DNA of 5,768 nucleotides, taken from contig CAYMJM010000034.1 of the NCBI GenBank assembly GCA_964391325.1, forward strand, positions 1-5,768, written 5' to 3'. Below the pieces are notes generated by a model that was not told the DNA's origin, did no database searches, and saw nothing but the letters and a program-made list of their open reading frames with translations. Within the stretch, counting starts at the first letter, position 1; every line of letters begins with the position of its first letter. The stretch comes from CAYMJM01 sp964391325. GTDB lineage: Bacteria; Patescibacteriota; Dojkabacteria; B142; JAFGMG01. Below, piece after piece: positions 1 to 5,717 of the stretch. A program made the translations under genes and the position numbers.

Positions 1-404
1 CTCAGATAATGAAAGTTCGTTTCTCCGGTTTTTTCGTGAATTGAGAGAATTCCATTGTGGGATTTGGGATACCTGCCCTGCTGAATTTTGAATTCTCCAA
101 ATTTCAAATCTAAATCATCATGAGCAATAAGTATTTGATCTGGTTGAATTTCTTTGAATTTAATAATTTCAGAAATTACTTCTCCTGATCTATTCATGAA
201 CTTGAGAGGCTTAACCAGATTAAGTTTTAAATCTGGATAGTAGACCAGTTCATATTCCTTTTTATTTATAATAACAAATTCTTCCTGTAACTGGTTTTTC
301 AGGTAATCGATAAACATAAAGCCGATGTTATGCCAAGTATTATTATATTCGTTACCTGGGTTACCTAAGCCAACTATTAATTGTAGATCAGCTAGAAGGG
401 ACAT
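1..404 (-). CDS. pth: Peptidyl-tRNA hydrolase, 3' end cut by window edge
   Basis: This enzyme cleaves the ester bond of peptidyl-tRNAs that fall off the ribosome, freeing tRNA in the cytoplasm. I translated the minus strand from the ATG at 404-402. It stays open to the window edge, giving 134 codons of a family that is usually about 180-200. Near the N-terminus is the signature IVGLGNPGNEYNNTWHNIG, with N15 and H25 matching E. coli N10 and catalytic H20. KFMNRSG (M70, N71) matches M67/N68. LIAHDDLDL gives D96, matching catalytic D93, and H116-N117-G118 matches the HNG motif with N114. The normally glycine-rich stretch before HNG is replaced by QGRYPKS. The start is the first ATG before the GLGNPG strand; no Shine-Dalgarno precedes it. 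It lies 39 bases after rpmA on the same strand, so co-transcription is likely, though a promoter candidate directly abuts the start. Family assignment is firm; the C-terminus is not seen. Confidence 0.95.
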   Translation of the reverse strand, partial: MSLLADLQLIVGLGNPGNEYNNTWHNIGFMFIDYLKNQLQEEFVIINKKEYELVYYPDLKLNLVKPLKFMNRSGEVISEIIKFKEIQPDQILIAHDDLDLKFGEFKIQQGRYPKSHNGILSIHEKTGETNFHYL

Positions 405-439
405 GCAACAAGTATATCAATATATTTAAGAGAAGTGAA
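405..439 (-). promoter_or_regulatory. Candidate promoter for pth, possibly leaderless
   Basis: On the minus strand there is a TATACT hexamer (plus positions 411-416, five of six matches to TATAAT) preceded by TGA, giving an extended -10. A TTCACT hexamer lies 17 bases upstream (plus 434-439, four of six matches to TTGACA). Only six bases separate the -10 from the pth ATG, so a normal start point would fall at or next to the A of the start codon. The gap is AT-rich, so a chance match is quite possible. Confidence 0.4.
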
Positions 440-443
440 AAGA

Positions 444-722
444 TTATTTAGCTGCGAGATCTTTTTCTGTAACATCAACATATTTTTGACCTCTATGAGG
501 TCCAGTCATATTCCTAAAGGAAACAAATCCTGCAATAGTCGAGAATATAGTGAAGTCTCGTCCCATTTTTGTATTGATGCCGGGATGGAATTTTGTTCCT
601 TTTTGTCGAACTATGATTGTTCCATTTGAGACTTTTTGTCCTGCAAATCTTTTAATTCCTAGTCTTTTTCCGGCAACGTTTACTGTTCTATTAGCTGCCC
701 CTTGTGCTTTTGTATGTGCCAT
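444..722 (-). CDS. rpmA: 50S ribosomal protein bL27
   Basis: This is a large-subunit ribosomal protein whose flexible N-terminal tail reaches toward the peptidyl-transferase centre. The 92-residue product has the usual bacterial length. It starts MAHTKAQG with no N-terminal extension of the kind that must be cleaved off in Firmicutes. The core is typical: KRLGIKRFAGQ (19-29), then G34-TIIVRQKG (family signature, with K41 where R is usual) and TKFHPG to G48, then MGRDFTIF (53-60). The tail differs from the norm: the usual GGSTxNGRDS stretch reads QGAANRTVNV. The gene lies 29 bases downstream of rplU, the classical order, and is followed by pth. No Shine-Dalgarno is visible before its ATG, and it is probably translated from the rplU message. 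It ends in TAA. The identification is secure. Confidence 0.97.
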   Translation of the reverse strand: MAHTKAQGAANRTVNVAGKRLGIKRFAGQKVSNGTIIVRQKGTKFHPGINTKMGRDFTIFSTIAGFVSFRNMTGPHRGQKYVDVTEKDLAAK

Positions 723-751
723 AACTTTTAATCAATGATCAATTTATATAA

Positions 752-1063
752 TCAAATTTTTGCTATCTTAATTTTTGTTAAATCCTGTCTGTGTCCTATG
801 TGGCGCCTTTGGCGGGCCTTTGCTTTGTAAGTTCTTTTCTGCACTTTCTTCCCTTTGGTTTGCTCTACTATTACAGCTTCCACAATTGCATTTTTTACAA
901 CAGGGGTTCCTACTTGCACTTTTTCTCCTGTTCTTTTTAAAAGTACCTGGTCAAAAGTTAATTTAGTCTTTGGCTCTCCTGTGATTTTATGTACTAAAAT
1001 TTCATCGCCTTTTTTGACGATTTCTTGACTATTTCCAATTTTAACTATAACAAAGTCATTCAT
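752..1063 (-). CDS. rplU: 50S ribosomal protein bL21
   Basis: This large-subunit protein binds 23S rRNA. The 103-residue product matches the family's usual length and layout: an N-terminal beta strand (FVIVKIG, 4-10), KKGDEILV (17-24), LTFDQVLL (35-42), VGTPVV (51-56), then a very basic C-terminal region GKKVQKRTYKAKARQRR (71-87) leading into the signature GHRQ (90-93) and TKIKIAKI at the end. The early GGKQ motif of most L21 proteins reads GNSQ (10-13). The start is the ATG at 1063-1061, which gives the expected N-terminus; no Shine-Dalgarno precedes it. It ends in TGA. It begins a group with rpmA and pth, under a near-consensus promoter in the 88-base gap after rodA. The short leader of about 15 bases leaves no room for the structured L21 leader known in some bacteria. 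Confidence 0.96.
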   Translation of the reverse strand: MNDFVIVKIGNSQEIVKKGDEILVHKITGEPKTKLTFDQVLLKRTGEKVQVGTPVVKNAIVEAVIVEQTKGKKVQKRTYKAKARQRRHIGHRQDLTKIKIAKI

Positions 1064-1085
1064 ATTCTGATGTTAAACGTCTGAA

Positions 1086-1114
1086 ATACTACCATTAGAA
1101 TTGTCTTCTGTCAA
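1086..1114 (-). promoter_or_regulatory. Sigma-70 type promoter for rplU-rpmA-pth
   Basis: On the minus strand a perfect TTGACA -35 box (plus 1109-1114) is followed by a 17-base spacer and TAGTAT (plus 1086-1091), directly preceded by TGG, which makes an extended -10. Transcription would start near 1078-1080, leaving a leader of about 15-17 bases before the rplU ATG. It lies in the only sizeable gap of the minus-strand cluster. I see no hairpin with a U-run in this gap (1064-1151), so rodA transcripts may also read through into rplU. Confidence 0.75.
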
Positions 1115-1151
1115 TAAGCAAACCGTGTCGCGTTATTAATCAGGTAGCTTC

Positions 1152-2555
1152 TTATCTCCACGGAGAGTTCGACGGATTAAAAGATTCCGATACATCTTTT
1201 ATTTTTGCATCCTGTTTAATGGATTGAACAATCCCCAGTCCAATCAGAGTCACAAGTACAGAGCTTCCACCATAACTTAGCAAAGGTAAAGGTATCCCTG
1301 TAACAGGTAATTGTCCCATATTCATTCCGATGTTAATAAATATGCTTAGCACAAGGGTTATGGCTATACCAATACCTACAAGAAAACTAAATTCATCATT
1401 AGAATCTATTGCTATTTTTACTATTCGATAAAGAATTGCAGAATAGATACCTAGCAGGATAATACTTCCTAGCATGCCAAACTGCTCTGCCAGCGAAGCA
1501 AAGATGAAGTCTGTGTGAGCAAAAGGTAATACTTGCAGTGCACTTTGTGTGCCTTGCAGATACCCTCTTCCCCACACTCTTCCTGATCCAATTGCTATTT
1601 TTGATTGTTTTACTTGATACCCTGCATCCAGCGGGTCATCTTCTGGGCTGTTGAAGAAAACTTCAACTCTTTCTTTCTGGTACGGACTGATAATGTCTGA
1701 CTCCCAAATAGTCTGAATAAACGGTTGAATACTAAAGCCGATTAAAATCGCTATCATTACCCAAAATATCTTGATCCTAGACAATAAAGCGCACAGCATA
1801 GAAGCTAGTATTACTACCAGTAACTCTGAAGAAGAAATATTAGTTGAAAGTACCTGTACGCCATACCCTATATTCAGTACTTCCCAGCTAAAGAGAGAAA
1901 GCAATAGGACCGGTAAGGTAAAATTAATTAGTTTTAATTGATTAAAACTTGCGGCAAATAAGACACAGAGCCAGATAATGCTAATAATAATGCTGTTGCC
2001 AAATGCGGGTTGTATAAAAATAAGTAAGATGACAGGGAGAGCAAGTGTTGCTGAGATGATCGTTGGTAGCAGTTGTGGGCGTCGGTTATTTAATCTGATT
2101 AAAAAGTTTTTAAATTTTGACCTCTGCTGATTCTCCTTCCATGAAACAATGTTTCCCAACACTTCTTTTTTGACGCCAAATAAAGCAGCTGTAACTAGTA
2201 CCAGATTTAATTTGGCGTATTCAGCTGGTTGAATACTAAAACCAAGAATTGTTATCCAGCGGTTTGTATTTGCGATATCTTCTCCAAATATTTTGACATA
2301 GACTAATGATCCAATAGTTAAAAAATAAATGGAAAGCATAAGCTTTAGGCTTTTCATCCAACTGATTTTTATGGTGGAAATGAGAAAGTAGATAATAAAA
2401 CCTGCTATGAAAAAAATAATTTGTTTTGCTAAGGTTCCTGCACCGGTTTCAGGAGTTGTTGACTGAAAAGTAGTAGAATAGATTAATAATAGACTTAGGG
2501 TGGCTAACAGTATTGCTCCAATTGTTATAATATAGTCATGATTCTTTAGTTTCAT
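1152..2555 (-). CDS. rodA: RodA-type SEDS peptidoglycan glycosyltransferase
   Basis: This integral membrane enzyme polymerises lipid II into glycan strands and normally works with a class B penicillin-binding protein in cell elongation. At 467 residues it is longer than typical RodA (about 370). Family motifs appear in order: NRWITILGFSIQPAEYAK (98-115, the QPSE region), IQPAFGN (181-187, the QPDLG region, with A184 where Asp is usual), PYQKERVEVF (291-300), GYQVKQSKIAIGSG (312-325), GRGYLQGTQS (329-338), HTDFIFASLAEQFG (347-360, D349 matching the essential Asp of RodA/FtsW), and NIGMNMGQLPVTGIPLPLLSYGGSS across 408-432. RodA is favoured over FtsW because of the QSKIAIGSG, GTQS and NIGMNxGxLPVTGIPLP wording. 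I count about 12 membrane segments rather than 10, the extra pair lying at about 242-281. The start codon is one base from that of nth. The gene ends in TAA, 88 bases before rplU. Catalytic role is inferred from the family. Confidence 0.93.
   Translation of the reverse strand: MKLKNHDYIITIGAILLATLSLLLIYSTTFQSTTPETGAGTLAKQIIFFIAGFIIYFLISTIKISWMKSLKLMLSIYFLTIGSLVYVKIFGEDIANTNRWITILGFSIQPAEYAKLNLVLVTAALFGVKKEVLGNIVSWKENQQRSKFKNFLIRLNNRRPQLLPTIISATLALPVILLIFIQPAFGNSIIISIIWLCVLFAASFNQLKLINFTLPVLLLSLFSWEVLNIGYGVQVLSTNISSSELLVVILASMLCALLSRIKIFWVMIAILIGFSIQPFIQTIWESDIISPYQKERVEVFFNSPEDDPLDAGYQVKQSKIAIGSGRVWGRGYLQGTQSALQVLPFAHTDFIFASLAEQFGMLGSIILLGIYSAILYRIVKIAIDSNDEFSFLVGIGIAITLVLSIFINIGMNMGQLPVTGIPLPLLSYGGSSVLVTLIGLGIVQSIKQDAKIKDVSESFNPSNSPWR
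2523..2531 (+). promoter_or_regulatory. Extended -10 promoter candidate for nth-truB
   Basis: A perfect TATAAT (2526-2531) preceded by TGT (2523-2525) forms a consensus extended -10 on the plus strand, inside the first codons of the divergent rodA gene. No convincing -35 is seen at 16-18 bases upstream, which extended -10 promoters can tolerate. Transcription would start near 2538, leaving a leader of about 19 bases before the nth ATG at 2557, with no Shine-Dalgarno in it. Confidence 0.55.
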
Positions 2556-2556
2556 T

Positions 2557-3201
2557 ATGCCAATGGATGATAATTCTAAACAAGCTCAAAATATTCTTGC
2601 GGTGCTTAAACACAAGTACCCACAGGTAGCTCCCGCGCTTCATTATAACAATTCTTTGGAGCTTTTAGTGGCCACCATATTATCTGCGCAATGTACTGAT
2701 AGTATGGTAAATAAGGTTACTCCGGGACTGTTCGGGAAATATAAAACTGCAAAGGACTATGCAGAGTCGGATATTGATGACTTGAAAGAATTAATTAGAC
2801 CTACCGGCTTTTACAACAATAAAGCAAAAAATATAAAAAATATGGCCAGGAAGCTGGTTGAGGAATATGGTGACAAGGTTCCAGGCACTCTGGAAGAGTT
2901 AATAAAGCTGCCAGGAGTTGCCAGAAAAACAGCTAATGTGGTATTAAGCAACTGGTTTAAGACCAACGAGGGAATAGCTGTGGACACCCATGTGACAAGA
3001 ACTTCACGCCGGTTGGGGTTGACCAGTAGCAGTAAACCTCAACAAATTGAGAAAGATTTGATGGCGCTGTATGATAAAGATGAATGGGGAGACTTAAGTC
3101 TGAGGCTAATAGAACATGGTAGAGAGACATGTAAAGCAAGAAATCCTTTATGTGCAAACTGCGTCTTAAAAGATATTTGTCCTAGCGCTTTTAAAGTGTA
3201 G
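2557..3201 (+). CDS. nth: Endonuclease III (DNA glycosylase/AP lyase)
   Basis: This enzyme removes oxidised pyrimidines from DNA and nicks the resulting abasic site, starting base-excision repair. The 214-residue length is standard. Visible elements are LLVATILSAQCTD (35-47), the helix-hairpin-helix LPGVARKTANVV (118-129) with catalytic K124 (E. coli K120), and AVDTHVTR (141-148) with D143 (E. coli D138). A C-terminal iron-sulfur loop is formed by C192, C199, C202 and C208, the canonical C-x6-C-x2-C-x5-C spacing for a [4Fe-4S] cluster. The hairpin has A122 where Gly is common. All key residues are present, so it should be active. The start could be M1 at 2557 or M3 at 2563; neither has a Shine-Dalgarno. 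Divergent rodA starts one base away, and truB follows after 20 bases on the same strand. It ends in TAG. Confidence 0.96.
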   Translation: MPMDDNSKQAQNILAVLKHKYPQVAPALHYNNSLELLVATILSAQCTDSMVNKVTPGLFGKYKTAKDYAESDIDDLKELIRPTGFYNNKAKNIKNMARKLVEEYGDKVPGTLEELIKLPGVARKTANVVLSNWFKTNEGIAVDTHVTRTSRRLGLTSSSKPQQIEKDLMALYDKDEWGDLSLRLIEHGRETCKARNPLCANCVLKDICPSAFKV

Positions 3202-3221
3202 TAGATTTTTAATGGATATAT

Positions 3222-4040
3222 ATGTTGGATAATATAAATCAAATTGAGGTAGATGAATTTAACCGAACTTCTGCTATTCTTGCGATTAACAAACCGGCTG
3301 GTATGACGTCTCATGATGTAGTTGATGCAGTAAGAAAAAAGCTGAGAACAAGGAAGGTTGGTCATGCTGGAGCTTTAGATCCGTTTGCCACAGGGGTTTT
3401 GCTTATAATGGTTGGCAAGTATACAAAAAAAAGTATGGAGTTAATGAGAAAAGATAAGGAATATAGCTGCTCCATTTTATTAGGAATTGCAACAACGACT
3501 CAGGACCCCGAAGGAAAAGTAACAAAAGTTGATGTAAAAGACATAGAACAGGATGATTTATTCAAACTGGAGGGAATCAAGAAAGGATACAACCAAAGAG
3601 TGCCGTTATTTAGTTCGGTAAAAGTTGAAGGGCAGAAGTTAAGGCAGCTAGCTCACAGAGCTAAAGAGTATAAATTTGCGAGAGAAGACAAAGTTGAGCT
3701 TTTGATGAAAGATGGTTCCATTAAGCAAGTGATCCTGCCGCGAAAAGAAGTATACTTTTCTAAGTTTGAAATAGGAGGTTTAAAGAGTGTTGCTATAGGG
3801 GATCTGGAAGAAAAGCTATTCACTCAGCTGAAAGCCAACGATATTGATATAAATACAAGTATGACAGAGTTACGTCTAGTAGTTGCCTGTTCTAAAGGTA
3901 CTTATATTAGGCAGTTAGCTGAGGATATAGGTAATTTGTTAGGCACACCGGCTATGCTCCACAAGCTTGAACGTACAAGAGTAGCTGAAATTACATTGGA
4001 TCAATGTATCAGCATTGAGGATATTCCTAAATTGCAATAA
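3222..4040 (+). CDS. truB: tRNA pseudouridine-55 synthase
   Basis: TruB converts uridine 55 to pseudouridine in the T-loop of tRNAs. The 272-residue product carries the family landmarks: LAINKPAGMTSHDVV (20-34), KVGHAGALDPFATGVLLIMVG (45-65) with catalytic D53 (E. coli D48), KEYSCSILLG with Y81, VPLFSSVKVEGQKLRQLA (127-144), and ACSKGTYIRQLAEDIG (222-237) followed by a KLERTR segment (248-253). Usual wording is GHTG and PxYSAVK; here it is GHAG and PLFSSVK. Two regions around 152-172 and 184-216 look like insertions relative to standard TruB. The protein stops at SIEDIPKLQ, so no C-terminal PUA domain is visible. The ATG at 3222 gives an N-terminus of about 17 residues before the conserved core; no clear Shine-Dalgarno is seen. 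It is probably co-transcribed with nth. Its last 40 bases overlap the opposing lamin-tail gene. Confidence 0.95.
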   Translation: MLDNINQIEVDEFNRTSAILAINKPAGMTSHDVVDAVRKKLRTRKVGHAGALDPFATGVLLIMVGKYTKKSMELMRKDKEYSCSILLGIATTTQDPEGKVTKVDVKDIEQDDLFKLEGIKKGYNQRVPLFSSVKVEGQKLRQLAHRAKEYKFAREDKVELLMKDGSIKQVILPRKEVYFSKFEIGGLKSVAIGDLEEKLFTQLKANDIDINTSMTELRLVVACSKGTYIRQLAEDIGNLLGTPAMLHKLERTRVAEITLDQCISIEDIPKLQ

Positions 4041-5686
4041 TGTTTTAACCATATTCCCAGAGCAGTTGTATTGGTTAGCATACCTGCAAGTAAAGTATAC
4101 TTGGTTTCTTTTTTGCTTAAAAGTATTTTCTTTATTGCTGCTGGCTTGTAAGTAGCATCGCTAATTTCTTCATAGACTGGAGCCTTAAGCGCAGGTCTTA
4201 TAATCTCTCTTTCTTGTTGCCTCTTTACAGTGGTTGCTGGTTTTATTGTTGTCTTTAAACGGTCCTTTGGAATATTTTCTTCAGAAGCTAATATAGATAT
4301 ATCGTTTGCCAACAGAGGCATAAGCCGGACATTAAGGCTGCCGTCTTTATTTTTTCCTCTGATATTCACAATGCCTGTTACTGTAATTTCGTCCCCTGTA
4401 CTTAGTGTTTTCATATCTATAACATCTTTAACATATGCTTTCACAGTTTTTTCTCCTTGTTGAACATAGAGATTATTGCTGTCTTTTTTTATGATTTGTC
4501 CGCTGACTTTCACCAGTGCCCCAGCAGAGTTTTCTAAGTCTTTTGGATTTTCCAGTATGGAGGTATTTATTATTTCATTGATTTTCATAAGACAGTTAGC
4601 ATCCTCAATGTTTGCTATGTATTCGTCATAAAAGGTTTCTAGCCGAGCGCAGATTTTTACTGTGTCTCCTTTTGATAACTTCGGATAATCTGCAGGTAAT
4701 TTAACCATGATTCCTTCTGTGTTGTGCATGATATGCATTTTATCGGGAAACAATTGGTCGGGTGGTGAGACTACTTTGCCAGTGAGAATATGATAATTGC
4801 CATCTAACTTCTGCTTAAATTCTGAAATGTCAATTTTGTCCAGACCATAAAACTTGTCTGCGGGATCAACGTAAATATTGTGTTCCCCTGGACTAGGTTG
4901 CTGGGTTTGGACAATCGCCTCCTTAAATAGAATATTGGATATCCCCTGTTTGGTTGGTCCAAACGTAAAAGTATCTACCAGCTTTTCATTAGGATTGAGT
5001 AGATTAAGGGTTGATCCCTGCTTGCTTAGGCTGAACCTGGTGCTGATTACGACAAAGCTGTAGGGGTCAAGAGTTGTGTTTTCTATGGTATGCGTACTGG
5101 AAGAAACCTGTATCCGCCACATATCAAGGTTTACTATTTGCTCTGATGTGTTATATAGTTCGATCCAGGAACTCTCTCCTTGTTTTGGATAGGGATAAAT
5201 TTCTGAGATAATAATATCATTAGGGTACTCTATATAATTAAAGTCTCCAGGAGTGGGAACTCTATTCATTTTCCACTCCCCTATTCCGTCAGGGACTCTA
5301 GCGATTGCGAGGTTTGTTTTGGAGCTTGAGTAGAACATGCTGTCAATAAGCTGTCCTTCGGGTGAGTATAAAAATATTTCTTCGTCTGTCTGGTTGATGC
5401 TGAATACCGGATAAATAAGGGTAAACCCTCCGGCAGTTATAGTTCCGGAAGGAAAGTGTTTTACGGAGGATTTATCAGCAAGGTAATATCCGGTTAAGTC
5501 AATCTCTTCTTCGCACAGGTTGATTAGTTCGATCCATTCGTTGTCTTTGTCTGCTCCTTCTGGATCGGGCAATACTTCGTTTATCCTAATATTCCTGCAG
5601 GGAGCAAGGTCTGGCTCATTCGCAGACATCATCAATGGATTAGCAATAATCAGAAAAACATATAGGAGCAGAACTAATATTTTCAT
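4001..5686 (-). CDS. Secreted lamin-tail/OB-fold domain protein
   Basis: The function is not known. The 561-residue product starts with a signal peptide (MKILVLLLYVFLIIANPLMM..., likely cut after SA at 22). The first lamin-tail domain is at about 30-150: INEVLPDPEGADKDNEWIEL (35-54), LTGYYLADKS, then a strand-rich stretch. The second is at about 157-265: ISEIYPYPKQGESSWIELYN (160-179), LDMWRI, LDPYSFVVIS. Two OB-fold-like domains follow, at about 297-365 (ILTGKVVSPPD, GIMVKLP, LSKGDTVKICARLE) and 388-465 (ALVKVSGQIIK, VKAYVKDV, STGDEITVTGIV). Then come a basic linker with several prolines (470-525) and a hydrophobic stretch, YTLLAGMLTNTTALGIWL (530-547), that may anchor it. Cysteine pairs C30/C58 and C347/C365 could form disulfides outside the cell. 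The start is chosen because it gives a clean signal peptide. Domain calls are by eye from family wording. Expected location is the cell surface; any ligand is unknown. Confidence 0.85.
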   Translation of the reverse strand: MKILVLLLYVFLIIANPLMMSANEPDLAPCRNIRINEVLPDPEGADKDNEWIELINLCEEEIDLTGYYLADKSSVKHFPSGTITAGGFTLIYPVFSINQTDEEIFLYSPEGQLIDSMFYSSSKTNLAIARVPDGIGEWKMNRVPTPGDFNYIEYPNDIIISEIYPYPKQGESSWIELYNTSEQIVNLDMWRIQVSSSTHTIENTTLDPYSFVVISTRFSLSKQGSTLNLLNPNEKLVDTFTFGPTKQGISNILFKEAIVQTQQPSPGEHNIYVDPADKFYGLDKIDISEFKQKLDGNYHILTGKVVSPPDQLFPDKMHIMHNTEGIMVKLPADYPKLSKGDTVKICARLETFYDEYIANIEDANCLMKINEIINTSILENPKDLENSAGALVKVSGQIIKKDSNNLYVQQGEKTVKAYVKDVIDMKTLSTGDEITVTGIVNIRGKNKDGSLNVRLMPLLANDISILASEENIPKDRLKTTIKPATTVKRQQEREIIRPALKAPVYEEISDATYKPAAIKKILLSKKETKYTLLAGMLTNTTALGIWLKHYCNLGISSMLIH

Positions 5687-5690
5687 ATCT

Positions 5691-5712
5691 AGACTAAACT
5701 AAAATTTAGTCT
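5691..5712. repeat. 8-bp inverted repeat upstream of lamin-tail gene
   Basis: AGACTAAA (5691-5698) and its exact complement TTTAGTCT (5705-5712) flank a 6-base spacer. The repeat ends four bases before the lamin-tail gene's ATG. It could be a protein-binding operator or a hairpin in the message leader next to the start codon. It lacks a GC-rich stem and a following U-run, so it is not a convincing terminator. Perfect 8-base repeats occur by chance in AT-rich DNA, so function is unproven. Confidence 0.5.
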
Positions 5713-5717
5713 TTATA
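5712..5717 (-). promoter_or_regulatory. Weak -10 candidate for lamin-tail gene
   Basis: TATAAA on the minus strand (five of six matches to TATAAT) lies 25 bases before the ATG, so transcription would start near 5705, inside the inverted repeat. No good -35 is found at the right spacing. The rest of the 5687-5768 stretch holds no gene or other signal that I can support. Confidence 0.3.

Noticed and set aside
435..738. Plus-strand frames of 62-64 residues opposite rpmA
   Set aside because: Composition is cysteine- and phenylalanine-rich, as expected for the reverse of a basic ribosomal protein gene; rpmA explains the region fully.
752..754. TGA at the end of rplU as a recoded glycine codon (as in Absconditabacteria/Gracilibacteria)
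   Set aside because: L21 ends at the family's normal C-terminus before this TGA, and the lamin-tail gene also ends in TGA, where read-through would run far into antisense truB. Standard decoding fits better.
1064..1151. Search for a rodA terminator or structured L21 leader in the gap
   Set aside because: No stem followed by U-run is visible, and the predicted rplU leader of about 15 bases is too short for a structured leader.
3039..3365. 108-residue open frame antisense to nth and the start of truB
   Set aside because: It lies opposite two well-supported genes, has no recognisable motif, and starts inside truB with no promoter or ribosome site; it is a shadow frame.
4230..5063. Plus-strand frames of 61-77 residues inside the lamin-tail gene
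   Set aside because: They are antisense to clear LTD and OB sequences, with no motif of their own and no start signal.
5691..5712. Inverted repeat read as a transcription terminator
   Set aside because: The stem is only 8 AT-rich pairs and no U-run follows on either strand, so I list it as a possible regulatory repeat instead.
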